In this document: positions 53,195 to 62,300 of the stretch, piece after piece | How positions within the stretch are numbered: the first letter of the stretch is position 1 | Layout of the letters: the number at the start of each line of letters is the position of its first letter | Assembly: GCA_949290645.1 (NCBI GenBank) | Contig: CASESG010000002.1 | Coordinates: forward strand, 1 to 64,000 | Direction of reading: 5' to 3' | DNA: 64,000 nt | DNA from: an uncultured Bacillota bacterium | GTDB lineage: Bacteria; Bacillota_I; Bacilli_A; RFN20; CAG-288 | The notes under the pieces: model-generated | Told to the model about the DNA's origin: nothing | Databases searched by the model: none | What the model saw: only the letters and a program-made list of their open reading frames with translations | Made by a program: the position numbers and the translations under genes

Positions 53195-53775
53195 GCGGTT
53201 TCTTTCGACAGATATCTTTCGATCAAAGCGTTGGTATAGGCGGCAAGCATATTGCCGCTTTTCTTGACGTCGAAGCACTTTCCGCTCTTGAGCAGGCGCA
53301 TGATCGAGGCGAAGACGCCACCGATGAGGAAGACGAAGAGATCGTCCATGTCGGAAGTGTCGAAATCCGGATGTTTTGCGAGAATGGCGGGATAGACATG
53401 CTTCTTTACGATGGCCCAGATCCTGACCATCAGCTTTGAATTCGAGGCCTGAGAATAGATGGCCATCGAAAGGGCCAAGTGGTCCTTGAAGTAGCGGAGC
53501 AGGGAAGAGAAGAACTCGCTGTCAACATGCGAAAAATCGGCATTGTCCAGGCGTTTTTCAATCTGTTCGAAGAAATCCTGCTCGACATCGTGATAGAGCG
53601 CCCGGATGCCCGAATAATGATGGTAAAAGGTTCCGCGATAGATTCCGCACGACTTGCAGAGCTCTGAGATCGTGATCTGATCCAAGGGCTTCGAATGAAG
53701 AAGGGAAACCAATCCGCGCTTGAGGACACCCATCGAATAGAGAGACCGTAAATCAACGTTCGCCGTGTTACTCAT
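53191..53775 (-). CDS. TetR-family transcriptional regulator
   Basis: This 194-residue protein has an N-terminal HTH: LDQITISELCKSCGIYRGTFYHHY, best seen as ITISELC, GIYRGTFYHHY (usual form VSRGTFYxHF). The C-terminal helical ligand domain resembles the DhaS-like TetR_C type. I start at 53775 with AAGGAAGG 6 nt upstream. It is divergent from an ABC exporter operon that it probably represses. Confidence 0.88.
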   Translation of the reverse strand: MSNTANVDLRSLYSMGVLKRGLVSLLHSKPLDQITISELCKSCGIYRGTFYHHYSGIRALYHDVEQDFFEQIEKRLDNADFSHVDSEFFSSLLRYFKDHLALSMAIYSQASNSKLMVRIWAIVKKHVYPAILAKHPDFDTSDMDDLFVFLIGGVFASIMRLLKSGKCFDVKKSGNMLAAYTNALIERYLSKETA

Positions 53776-53880
53776 AGGACGCCTTCCTTTGCTCAACAAC
53801 GCCTATGAAATATTGTAATCATGCGGGTTTTGTTCGGAATAAGAAAGCGCTTAACAGAGAAACGCAAGTTTTGTCTTCGA

Positions 53881-53919
53881 ATAGTTCACGTTGAAAACTA
53901 TCCAGTTCGGCTTTACAAT
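53881..53919 (+). promoter_or_regulatory. Promoter and candidate TetR operator of the ABC exporter
   Basis: TTGAAA (53891-53896), a 17-nt spacer and TACAAT (53914-53919) form the promoter. An inverted repeat with arms ATAGTT and AACTAT (53881-53901) covers the -35 box. Its 21-bp size fits a TetR dimer site. Confidence 0.6.
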
Positions 53920-53946
53920 TATTCTGGGAGAAAACAAGACTCATTC

Positions 53947-54654
53947 ATGGCCAAAAACATGGTTCAGCTCTCCCACGTGACGAAGACCTATCACGTCGGG
54001 GACACTGTCATCAATGCCGTCAACGGCCTCTCCTTTTCCGTGGAAGAAGGGAAGTTCTGCATCGTCCTGGGCCCCTCGGGATCCGGGAAGACGACCGCGC
54101 TCAACCTCATCGGAGGAATGGATCGGGCCGACCAGGGTGAACTTCTCGTCAACGACAAGGACCTCACGAAGTTCGACAACAAGAAGCTCTGCGATTACCG
54201 GAGAAACGACGTCGGTTTCGTCTTCCAGTTCTATAACCTGATGCCCAACCTCACCGCCAAGGAGAACGTCGAGCTCTCGACCGAGATGTGCAAGGATGCC
54301 TTCTCTCCCGAGGAGATTCTCACCAAGGTCGGACTGGGAGAGAGAATGAACAACTTTCCCGCCCAGCTCTCCGGCGGCGAGCAACAACGCGTCTCCATCG
54401 CAAGAGCCTTGGCCAAGAACCCCCGGATCATCCTCTGCGACGAGCCGACCGGAGCCTTGGACTACGAGACCGGAAAGAAGATCCTCAAGCTTCTGCGGGA
54501 GATGTCCCACGACCAGGGGAAGACCATCATCGTCGTCACCCACAACTCCGCCATCAAGGACATGGCCGACGAGGTCGTCAACATCAAGAACGGCTCCGTC
54601 TCTCACATCGACTACAACGATCATCCGAAGGACATCGAGGAGATCGAGTGGTAA
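53947..54654 (+). CDS. ABC transporter ATPase, MacB/LolD type
   Basis: This 235-residue protein has Walker [13 protein letters not shown], the Q loop [18 protein letters not shown], the signature [15 protein letters not shown] and Walker [12 protein letters not shown], all of the MacB/LolD subgroup. I start at 53947 by the conserved N-terminus; the frame extends back to 53821 through the promoter. The ribosome site is weak (GGGAG 16 nt upstream). The permease gene begins at the next base. Confidence 0.93.
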   Translation: MAKNMVQLSHVTKTYHVGDTVINAVNGLSFSVEEGKFCIVLGPSGSGKTTALNLIGGMDRADQGELLVNDKDLTKFDNKKLCDYRRNDVGFVFQFYNLMPNLTAKENVELSTEMCKDAFSPEEILTKVGLGERMNNFPAQLSGGEQQRVSIARALAKNPRIILCDEPTGALDYETGKKILKLLREMSHDQGKTIIVVTHNSAIKDMADEVVNIKNGSVSHIDYNDHPKDIEEIEW

Positions 54655-56553
54655 ATGCGCGCTTATCTTCTGACCGTAATCCGAAGCATCAAAAGCAACT
54701 TCTCCAAGCTCGTCTCCATCATTTTCATCATGCTTCTTGGCATCGCCTTCGTCGCCGGGTTGGGAACGATTTCTCCCATGATCAAGACCTCCTTCAGCCA
54801 GGAGCTGAGGAAAGAGAATGTTCCCGATTTGATTCTGAAGTCGGCATCGACAAGCGGCTTTACCGATGAAGATGGAAATGGTTTATTGGATATTTCCCAA
54901 GATTTGATTGATTCCCGAATCGCAACCTCGGCAGAAGGATTGACGACTGTCGATTCTTCGATGTTCACCTCCATGGGCATCGACATGGGCCTTCCGGAAG
55001 ACTTTCCCCTGACTCGCTTCTACGGCATCTCCGAGGACATGACCATCGGTCCCATCTCCGTGGTCGAAGGGAGAATGCCCGCTCGCTCGGACGAGGTCTG
55101 CGTCGAGAGAACGCGCTCGGACATGATCGTCTACGAAATCGGAGACAAGATCGATCTCGGAACGGTGCTGGGCGAAAAGACGGTCGTCGGCATCGTCAGC
55201 AATCCGCTCAACTTCTCCCGCTACAAGGAGCTCGACATGATCGATCAGGAAGAGATCGACCAGATCGTCTATCTGAGGAAGCAGGATTTCGTCATCCCTA
55301 CGGAGGTCATCCCCGGCGTCACGATCAACGTCTCCTTCCCGACGACCGACCTCTATGTCACTTTGCGAGGATCAACCCAATACGAGTTTTTCTCCTCTTC
55401 TTATAAGTCCTTCGCCGAGGAGGGCAAGAAGCAGATCGAGGATCTGTTCTCCGATGAATACGGAGAGATTCACATCCTGACTCTGGAAGAGAACATGTCC
55501 TATGCCTACATCGTCAACTACACGGGCAAAATCGACATCATCGCCCTCTTGTTCCCGGTCTTCTTCATCCTGGTCGCCGCCTTGGTCGTCTCGACGACGA
55601 TGACGCGCATGGTCGAGGAAGAGAGAAGCATCATCGGCTGCTATCGCACCCTGGGCGTCCCGGATTCCCGCATCAAGCTGAAATACCTCCTGCTCTCCCT
55701 CTTCTGCGGCATCCTGGCCTTGGTCATCGGCCTGATCGTCGGCCTCTATTCCCTGCCCATGGTCATCTACCCCGCCTTCGAGACGACCTTCTTCACCCCA
55801 GAGATGGTGCACCTGATGAACCCGACCTTCGGCCTGGTCTCCGGCATCGTGATGATTCTGATCATCCTTCTTGTCACCTATCGTGTCGTCCGCCGCTTCC
55901 TCAAGGCCACGCCTGCCGACTTGCTCCAGCCCCTGGCCCCGAAAGCCGGAAAGAAGATTTTCTTCGAGAGGGTTCCGCTCTGGAAGATCCTTCCCTTCCG
56001 CTACAAGTCCACAATCCGCAACCTGTGTCGATACAAGAAGAACCTCATCATGACCGTCCTCTCCGTCTGCGGAAGCACGGCCCTGGTCTTCTGCGGCTTC
56101 TCCATCATCGATGTCGCCCACTCCTTGCCGGAAGTCGACTATCCTGGACTCACCAACACCATCGTCCCGATCGCCATCATCATCATCGTCTTCGCCCTCT
56201 TCCTCTCCATCTTCGTCATCTACAACCTCACCAACCTCAACATCGACGAGCGAAAGAGAGAAATCGCGACCCTCAAGGTCATCGGCTATCACAACAAGGA
56301 AGTCGTGATGTACATCTATCGGGAGATCATGGTCATGGCGGGCCTTGGCATCCTCATCGGCCTTCCGATCGGCGTCCTTCTGATGTACATCGTCCTGACC
56401 TTGCTCGACTTCGGAAGCGTCGGAGCAATCCTGCCCCAGACCTATTTCATCACCCTGGGCCTTGCCCTCCTCTTCATCTTCCTGACCGACGCCCTGCTGA
56501 TGAAGAAGATCCTGAAGGTCGACATGTCGACCTCCCTGAAAAGCGTCGACTGA
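54655..56553 (+). CDS. FtsX/MacB-type ABC transporter permease
   Basis: This 632-residue protein has a first membrane helix (about 18-42), a large outside domain to about residue 290, and then seven or so membrane helices in two FtsX-like blocks. One has RSIIGCYRTLGVPDSRIK (coupling helix) and the other ERKREIATLKVIGYHNKEV. The two blocks make it a fused dimer-type permease, with a second outside domain that is very short. Likely role is export of, or resistance to, a peptide or lipid under TetR control. Confidence 0.9.
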   Translation: MRAYLLTVIRSIKSNFSKLVSIIFIMLLGIAFVAGLGTISPMIKTSFSQELRKENVPDLILKSASTSGFTDEDGNGLLDISQDLIDSRIATSAEGLTTVDSSMFTSMGIDMGLPEDFPLTRFYGISEDMTIGPISVVEGRMPARSDEVCVERTRSDMIVYEIGDKIDLGTVLGEKTVVGIVSNPLNFSRYKELDMIDQEEIDQIVYLRKQDFVIPTEVIPGVTINVSFPTTDLYVTLRGSTQYEFFSSSYKSFAEEGKKQIEDLFSDEYGEIHILTLEENMSYAYIVNYTGKIDIIALLFPVFFILVAALVVSTTMTRMVEEERSIIGCYRTLGVPDSRIKLKYLLLSLFCGILALVIGLIVGLYSLPMVIYPAFETTFFTPEMVHLMNPTFGLVSGIVMILIILLVTYRVVRRFLKATPADLLQPLAPKAGKKIFFERVPLWKILPFRYKSTIRNLCRYKKNLIMTVLSVCGSTALVFCGFSIIDVAHSLPEVDYPGLTNTIVPIAIIIIVFALFLSIFVIYNLTNLNIDERKREIATLKVIGYHNKEVVMYIYREIMVMAGLGILIGLPIGVLLMYIVLTLLDFGSVGAILPQTYFITLGLALLFIFLTDALLMKKILKVDMSTSLKSVD

Positions 56554-56581
56554 AAAAGCTCGGCCACAAACCGAGCTTTTC
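56553..56581. terminator. Bidirectional terminator
   Basis: A 10-bp stem (56554-56563 with 56571-56580) has A residues on one side and T on the other. It lies between the convergent permease and barnase-like genes and would stop transcription from both. Confidence 0.85.
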
Positions 56582-56583
56582 TT

Positions 56584-57600
56584 CTATTTCGAGAAATCTT
56601 CCAGGGCGACATCGACATAGGGAGTGGGATTGCAATCCGTTTCGGAATCGAGCTTTCCCCCACCGGTCTCGTTTCCGAAGCGCTCTCCCCAGCCGTTTTC
56701 GTAGTTGAGGTATTCCCAGAAGTCGTTGTAGTGGTTGTTCGTGTAGAAGACGAACGATTCCTCCAAGGGCTTTCCGTCGATGCGGCTTCGGGCGTAGACG
56801 ATCCGTGCCGCACCGCGGTCGATCGAATAGCCGTCGTTGTACTCTCCCGAATAGCCGGAGCCTGTCGTTCCGATATCCAGCTCGTAATAGCGAGTCTTTC
56901 CTCCGTTTCCGTAGATGTCGGGAAGGGAAGGCTCGTAGGGATACTTGTCCGTGTCTCCCTCGAAGGCCGAATGATTGACCCGAAGATACTTTCCCCATGG
57001 TGAAGTCTTTGGATTGCGGTCGTTCTTGTCCTCGTTGTAATTGACCGGGACATCCTTGAAGGCCTGAACATAGGCGGCGACCTCTTCCAGGGCGACATAG
57101 GCTCCGCCTCGATAGATCTCGAAGGCGACCTCGCCCTGGGAATCCAGGACCGTATAGGTGTTTCCGTCCTCTGAGAAGAGAGAACTCGTGTTCTTGACAA
57201 GAAGAGAGCCTTCCATCGGTTGGTCTGGGGCAATGGTCGGTTCATCCGACTGCTCTGCGATCGATCCACTCATCAAGAAGTGGAGGCTTCGATAATGGCT
57301 GTCCCAATAGTCCTTCGCCGGCTCATAGTCCTCGTAGAACTGATCCCTTTCCGCCTTGGTGTCGATTCCGACATAGGGATCTTCTGGAATGACAGGGCTC
57401 GAGGAGCTGGAATTCGTCGAGGAAAGAGAAGAAGAAGTAGAAGAAGAAAGAGTCGAGTCGCTCGTCGTTTCATCAGAAGATAAAAGACTGCTCTCCTCAA
57501 AGGAAGAGGAGAGAGAAGAAGAGCAGGAAGAAGAGATGTTCTGACAGCCGGAGAGAACAAGGGGAAGAGAGAGAAGAAGGAAAGTGAATTTCTGTTTCAT
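56584..57600 (-). CDS. Lipoprotein with barnase-like ribonuclease domain
   Basis: This 338-residue protein has a lipoprotein signal with LSGC (Cys19), then a linker of about 50 residues that is mostly Ser (20-70). From about 150 the chain follows microbial guanyl-specific ribonucleases of the barnase type: VALEEVAAYVQAFKDVPVNY (169-188) for the first helices, YYELDIG with Glu240, DRGAARIVYA with Arg262 and Arg266, and FYTNNHYNDF with His290. These equal barnase Glu73, Arg83, Arg87 and His102, with the same Arg-x3-Arg spacing; the loop after Glu240 is about 12 residues longer. It would be a surface-anchored RNase. No barstar-like gene is next to it. Confidence 0.75.
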   Translation of the reverse strand: MKQKFTFLLLSLPLVLSGCQNISSSCSSSLSSSFEESSLLSSDETTSDSTLSSSTSSSLSSTNSSSSSPVIPEDPYVGIDTKAERDQFYEDYEPAKDYWDSHYRSLHFLMSGSIAEQSDEPTIAPDQPMEGSLLVKNTSSLFSEDGNTYTVLDSQGEVAFEIYRGGAYVALEEVAAYVQAFKDVPVNYNEDKNDRNPKTSPWGKYLRVNHSAFEGDTDKYPYEPSLPDIYGNGGKTRYYELDIGTTGSGYSGEYNDGYSIDRGAARIVYARSRIDGKPLEESFVFYTNNHYNDFWEYLNYENGWGERFGNETGGGKLDSETDCNPTPYVDVALEDFSK

Positions 57601-57631
57601 GTGCGCCAAAAAAGATAGCAGATTTCCTTTC

Positions 57632-57660
57632 AAAAAGAAAGGGCAGGGAGAACCCTGCCC
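57632..57660 (-). terminator. Terminator of the marR-ABC operon
   Basis: A perfect 8-bp stem (57641-57648 with 57653-57660) is followed on the - strand by TTTCTTTTT, 6 nt after the ABC gene stop. It separates that operon from the barnase-like gene. Confidence 0.9.
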
Positions 57661-57666
57661 CAAAAA

Positions 57667-59457
57667 TCATTCGAAGGAGAACTGGGAGTTGTAAAGAGAG
57701 GCGTAGAAGCCGTTTTGTGCCATCAGGCTGTCGTGCGTTCCCTGCTCGATGATATTTCCATCCTTCATTACAAGGATCAAGTCGGCGTTTCGAATCGTGC
57801 TCAGACGGTGGGCGATGACGAAACTCGTCCTGCCTTTCGTCAGACGATCCATCGCATCCTGGATCTTCTCTTCCGTCCTGGTGTCGACATTGCTGGTCGC
57901 CTCATCGAGGATCAGAAGTGGGGCGTTCTTGATCATCGCACGGCAGATGGTGAAGAGCTGCTTCTGTCCGCCCGCGATCTTGGAAGAATCCTCGATCACG
58001 TAGTCCAGACCGCCCGGAAGGGTCTTGACGAAATGGCGCAGACGGCTTTCCTTCAGGCATTCCCAAATCCGCTCGTCGGTGACTCCTTGAGTGTTGTAGA
58101 CGAGGTTTTCCCGAACGGTTCCGGAGAACATCCACGTGTCCTGCAAGACCATGCCGAAGACGGAGTGGATCTCCTCCCTTGTCATCTTTGTGGTCGGGAC
58201 GTCGTCGATCAGAATCTCTCCCTTGTTGACCTCGTAGAAGCGCATCAGGAGGTTGACCATGGTCGTCTTTCCGGCACCGGTGGGTCCGACGATTGCGACC
58301 TTCATGCCCGGCTGAACCACCGCCGAGAAGTCATGGATGATCTCGCGGCTGTCGTCATAGGAGAAAGAGACATGACGGAATTCGACCTTGCCCTGGACTT
58401 TCCTGTCTCCGACGAAGACCTTTTCCTTTCCTTCCTCCGAGACGAGCTCCTTCTCGCCCAGGAAGTCGAAGACACGGCGGCTGCTGGCCGCTCCCATCTG
58501 GAGCACGTTCATCGCTTGGGCCAGCTGGCTCAAAGGAGACTGGAAGAGAGAGACATAGACGGTGAAGGCCGTGATGGTTCCGAAGCTGATTCCGGCCGTC
58601 CCCTCATTCATCAGAAGACCGCCGACAAGATAGACCGCCGCATAGGCGATATAGGAGATGAAGGACATCAGAGGCTGGAAGAGTCCACCGAAGCATTGGG
58701 CCTTGAACATCGCCGTCGAGAGCTTCTGGTTCTGCTTCTCGAACTCCTTGGAGGTCTTCTCCTCCGCATTGAAGCACTTGACGATCAGCTGACCATTGTA
58801 GGTCTCCTCCACGACCGAGTTGACGTCGGCCAAGGAATCCTGGCGGTTCTTGAACTGCGGCATCGCAAACTTCGTGACGATGAGGACAAAGACCAGCATG
58901 AAGGGAAGGGAGATGAGGGCCGTCAGGGCCATCGCCCAGGAGGTGCAGAACATTGCGATCAACACCCCGACGAGCATGAACAGGGATTGCACGACCATGC
59001 CGACGGACTGCTGCAGGGACTGGCCGATCTGATCGACGTCGTTGGTCAAGGTGGAGAGCAAGTCCCCGTGGTTGTGGCTGTCGAAATAGGAGAGGGGGAT
59101 GCGGTTGATCTTGTCGGCGATCTCCTGCCTCAGACGCATCGCATAGAGCTGGGAGGCCGTGGTCAGGATGTAGTTGGCTCCATAGCTTGTCAGGGCGATG
59201 ACGACATAGAAGACGACCATGATGATGCCCAGAGTGGACAGGCGAGAGAGGTCGATCGTATGCTTCAGGGCGTTGTCCGCAATCTCGTTGGTGAAATCGG
59301 AGAGATAGGTCGGGGAGATGATCTGGAGCACGACCGAGACGACGAGAAGCAAAGCGGCGATTCCAATCGGGATGAGGAACTTACCGGCATGCTTTCCCAG
59401 ACGGAACAGGGAATTCATCTTTCCGCCTTTTTCCATCTTACGTTTGGCTTTGGTCAT
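57667..59457 (-). CDS. ABC exporter half-transporter with canonical ATP site
   Basis: This 596-residue protein has six membrane helices (type IV exporter fold) and an ATPase with Walker A GPTGAGKTTM, the signature IAGGQKQL in place of LSGGQ, and Walker B LLILDEATSNVD with the catalytic Glu. Its start overlaps the partner gene stop by 4 nt. With that partner it forms a heterodimeric multidrug-type exporter. Confidence 0.93.
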   Translation of the reverse strand: MTKAKRKMEKGGKMNSLFRLGKHAGKFLIPIGIAALLLVVSVVLQIISPTYLSDFTNEIADNALKHTIDLSRLSTLGIIMVVFYVVIALTSYGANYILTTASQLYAMRLRQEIADKINRIPLSYFDSHNHGDLLSTLTNDVDQIGQSLQQSVGMVVQSLFMLVGVLIAMFCTSWAMALTALISLPFMLVFVLIVTKFAMPQFKNRQDSLADVNSVVEETYNGQLIVKCFNAEEKTSKEFEKQNQKLSTAMFKAQCFGGLFQPLMSFISYIAYAAVYLVGGLLMNEGTAGISFGTITAFTVYVSLFQSPLSQLAQAMNVLQMGAASSRRVFDFLGEKELVSEEGKEKVFVGDRKVQGKVEFRHVSFSYDDSREIIHDFSAVVQPGMKVAIVGPTGAGKTTMVNLLMRFYEVNKGEILIDDVPTTKMTREEIHSVFGMVLQDTWMFSGTVRENLVYNTQGVTDERIWECLKESRLRHFVKTLPGGLDYVIEDSSKIAGGQKQLFTICRAMIKNAPLLILDEATSNVDTRTEEKIQDAMDRLTKGRTSFVIAHRLSTIRNADLILVMKDGNIIEQGTHDSLMAQNGFYASLYNSQFSFE

Positions 59458-61361
59458 AATCCGAGTTCCTCCTTCGAAAGCTGGCTCAGGGCGATGTCGC
59501 GATAGACTTCGCAGTTGTCCAGAAGCTCGCGGTGCTTGCCCATTCCGACGACCTGTCCGTCCTGAAGGACGACAATCAAGTCGGCATCCATGATCGTTCC
59601 GATGCGCTGGGCGACGATGAGCTTTGTCGCATCCTTTTCTTCCCTGGCGAGATTCTCACGCAAGGTCTTGTCGGTCTTGAAGTCCAAGGCCGAGAAGGAA
59701 TCGTCGAAGACATAGATCTCGGGATGGATGGAGACGGCCCTGGCGATGCAGAGTCTCTGCCTCTGCCCACCGGAGACGTTGGTTCCTCCCTGGGCGATGC
59801 TGGCCATTTCCTTCCCTTCCATCTGCTCGACGAAGTCCCTCGCACAGCTGATGTCCAGAGACCTTCTCGCGTCTTCCATCGTCAGGTCGTCGTTGCCGAA
59901 GGCGAGGTTGGAATAGACCGTTCCGGAGAACAGAAGTCCCTTCTGCGGGACAAAGCCGATCTTCTTGCGGAGCGTCTTCTGCTTCAGATCCTTGACGTTG
60001 ACCCCATCGACGAGGATTTCTCCCTCGGTGCAGTCGTAGAGACGGGTGACAAGATTGACCAAGGTCGACTTTCCCGAGCCGGTGGAACCGATGAAGGCCA
60101 CCGTGTCTCCGCGATTGGCGCGGAAGGAGATGTGTTCGAGCATGTTCTCCTCCGCATCGGGATAGCGGAAGGAGACATCCCGGAACTCGATCGTCCCGAC
60201 TTCCGTGGTCTTCTTCTCGACCTTCGGGTCCTGAATCGCACTTTGCGTGCGCAGAACCTCGTTGATTCTCTTGGCCGAGACCGAGGCGCGAGGCCAGAGG
60301 ATGAACATCATCAGGAGCATCATGAAGGACATGACGATCTGCGTCGCCAGATTCGAGAAGGAAGACAGGGAGGCATAATCGAGAGTCGAGCTATCCTTCT
60401 GGATCAAAGTGGCTCCGATCCAATAGATGGCAAGGGACAATCCGTTCATCACGATCATCATCACCGGAGAGAGCAGATTGAGCATCCTTCCGGTGAAAAG
60501 CTGGGTTCTCGTCAGCTCGGCATTGGCCCCCTTGAACTTCTTCTCCTGATAGTCCTCCGCATTGAAGGCGCGGACGACACGAATGCCTTCCAGGTTCTCC
60601 TGGGTCAGGGAGTTGATCTTGTCGATCTTCTTCTGCATGACCTTGAAGCGAGGAAGGACGAGACTCATGATCAAAAACAGACAGCAGACCAGAAGCACGA
60701 CCGCCACGGCCGTGACGATCGTCAGCTGATAGGAAGTGGACTGGACCTTGCAGATGGCCCAGATGGCCGTGACCGGAGCGGCGAAGACCATGCGCAGCAT
60801 CAAGAGGGTCGCCATCGACACCTGCTGGACGTCGTTTGTCGTCCTCGTGATCAAAGAAGCTGTCGAATAGCGGTTGATCTCTCCCAAGGAGAAAGTCGAG
60901 ATTTTAGCGTTGAGATGCGTCCGGATGTCCGTCGCAAAATGAGCCGTGATGTAAGAGGCCATGACCTCGATCACGATCTGGCACCCCGCAAGACCCGTGG
61001 CGACAAGGGCCATCATCCCGCCGTTGAACCAGATATCGGAAATCGAGGCCTCCGCGATCTGGAACACCGGACTTCCCGCCGAAAGGACACCGCCGGCCGA
61101 GGACATCAGACCATTCCAATCGATTCCGCCTCCTTCCAGGGCGAAATTCTTCAGGAAGTTCTGGATGATCGGCTGCCCCTCAAACAGGGAGAGCAATTCC
61201 GACATGCTGTTGTGATAGTTGAGATAAGTGATCGACGTGATCATGTCCCGGATGTAATCCGTCATCAGCATCGTGCAATAGACCTGAAGGACCGTCAATC
61301 CGACGATGATCGCGACCAGGACCCAATCCCTCTTTCTCAGCCTTTTGTAGAGTTCGAACAT
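59454..61361 (-). CDS. ABC exporter half-transporter with degenerate ATP site
   Basis: This 635-residue protein has a six-helix domain, Walker A GSTGSGKSTLV, signature VSGGQRQRL, and Walker B YVFDDSFSALD. The residue after Walker B Asp is Asp instead of the catalytic Glu. That is the mark of the degenerate half in heterodimeric exporters such as TM287/288 and BmrCD. A loop of about 50 residues lies between helices 1 and 2, longer than usual. The start overlaps marR by 25 nt. Confidence 0.93.
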   Translation of the reverse strand: MFELYKRLRKRDWVLVAIIVGLTVLQVYCTMLMTDYIRDMITSITYLNYHNSMSELLSLFEGQPIIQNFLKNFALEGGGIDWNGLMSSAGGVLSAGSPVFQIAEASISDIWFNGGMMALVATGLAGCQIVIEVMASYITAHFATDIRTHLNAKISTFSLGEINRYSTASLITRTTNDVQQVSMATLLMLRMVFAAPVTAIWAICKVQSTSYQLTIVTAVAVVLLVCCLFLIMSLVLPRFKVMQKKIDKINSLTQENLEGIRVVRAFNAEDYQEKKFKGANAELTRTQLFTGRMLNLLSPVMMIVMNGLSLAIYWIGATLIQKDSSTLDYASLSSFSNLATQIVMSFMMLLMMFILWPRASVSAKRINEVLRTQSAIQDPKVEKKTTEVGTIEFRDVSFRYPDAEENMLEHISFRANRGDTVAFIGSTGSGKSTLVNLVTRLYDCTEGEILVDGVNVKDLKQKTLRKKIGFVPQKGLLFSGTVYSNLAFGNDDLTMEDARRSLDISCARDFVEQMEGKEMASIAQGGTNVSGGQRQRLCIARAVSIHPEIYVFDDSFSALDFKTDKTLRENLAREEKDATKLIVAQRIGTIMDADLIVVLQDGQVVGMGKHRELLDNCEVYRDIALSQLSKEELGL

Positions 61362-61804
61362 GTCTTCTCCTTTCCCAAGGCCTCTGCCTCGGCCTTGACG
61401 ATCTTCTCATAGAGATTCAAAAAATGAACGAATTCTTCTTCCCCGACCGCGGCAAGGGCCACCTTCGTGATGCGAAGGAACTCCTTCTTTCGCTCGAGAG
61501 TGAATTCCTTCCCCTTCTCCGTCAGGGAGACCAGGACTCTTCTACCGTCCCTCTCGTCCTTCCGACGGAGGACATAGCCCTTCGTCTCCAGTTCCTTCAG
61601 GGCATTTCCGATTCGCCCCGTCCCGACGTGAAGAGCCTTCGAGAGTTCCCCCGAAGGAGCTTCCCCGGCCTTGGAAAGATAGAAGAGGATCATCCTCTGT
61701 CCCTTTCCGTATCCGATGGAAGAGCCGTCGTCGGGAGCGTGGGTGATTTTCTTGGCCAGATCCAACAGACGTCTGGCGTACATTTCCAGCCTTTCCTTTT
61801 CCAT
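61337..61804 (-). CDS. MarR-family transcriptional regulator
   Basis: This 155-residue winged-helix protein has HVGTGRIGNALKELETKGYVLRR (as helices 71-93, quoted in part) with the wing DERDGRRVLVSLTEKG, typical of MarR. GGAGG lies 5 nt before the ATG at 61804. It leads the operon with the two exporter genes and has two clear operator palindromes at its promoter, so it most likely represses itself and the exporter until a drug-like ligand binds. Confidence 0.92.
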   Translation of the reverse strand: MEKERLEMYARRLLDLAKKITHAPDDGSSIGYGKGQRMILFYLSKAGEAPSGELSKALHVGTGRIGNALKELETKGYVLRRKDERDGRRVLVSLTEKGKEFTLERKKEFLRITKVALAAVGEEEFVHFLNLYEKIVKAEAEALGKEKTCSNSTKG

Positions 61805-61821
61805 CCACACCTCCAATAAGT

Positions 61822-61863
61822 CTCACAGCGTGAGTATTATAGCTCACGAGGTGAGAGATTCAA
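61822..61863 (-). promoter_or_regulatory. marR promoter with two operator palindromes
   Basis: On the - strand, TTGAAT (61863-61858), a 16-nt spacer and TATAAT (61841-61836). Two copies of the palindrome CTCAC-N3-GTGAG lie at 61843-61855 (in the spacer) and 61822-61834 (just after the -10). Their centres are 21 bp apart, two helical turns, so two MarR dimers would sit on the same face of the DNA. Confidence 0.8.
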
Positions 61864-62263
61864 CGGCATGGAAAGGCTTTCTTTCACTCTTTCACCACGT
61901 AATGATTCCATCCAATCAGAGAGCACATTCGGAAAGACCGGAACGGCAAGAGAGGAAAGTCAAAAAAGCACGCAAAAGCATCTCTCATCACACAGTCAAT
62001 TCACCCAATGCGTCCAAGCCGATTCGGGTGAAAAGACACTTGAGATCCATCACGGCTTCCGAAGGACGCTATGATTTGTCATTCATGCAACTATTGAAAA
62101 TAGTGCTCGGTTGGTTGCTCCGAAAAGTTTGAAAAATTCCTTGCATTCTGAGATAGGAACTCTTGCTTGTTCGAATTTCATTCTCTACAAAAGCTACGCT
62201 TCTCCCAATCCTTCCGGCATCACAAAAACCGTAAAGATTCTTTGCCACTTTTGACACGGCACA
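61864..62263. other. Intergenic stretch with no supported gene
   Basis: About 400 bp between marR and the fakA-like gene terminator hold only short frames without ribosome sites or recognisable sequence. Composition is more A/T-rich than the genes around it. I see no RNA gene or repeat here. Confidence 0.5.
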
Positions 62264-62289
62264 AGAAAAGCCATCTCTTCCGAGATGGC
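62264..62289 (-). terminator. Terminator of the fakA-like gene
   Basis: A perfect 8-bp stem (62270-62277 with 62282-62289) with a four-base loop is followed on the - strand by TTTTCTTG, 11 nt after the stop codon. Confidence 0.88.
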
Positions 62290-62300
62290 GATTTCTCTAA

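Noticed and set aside
57601-57666. A barstar-like inhibitor gene next to the barnase-like lipoprotein
   Set aside because: The neighbouring gaps are too short and hold only a terminator; no small acidic frame is present.
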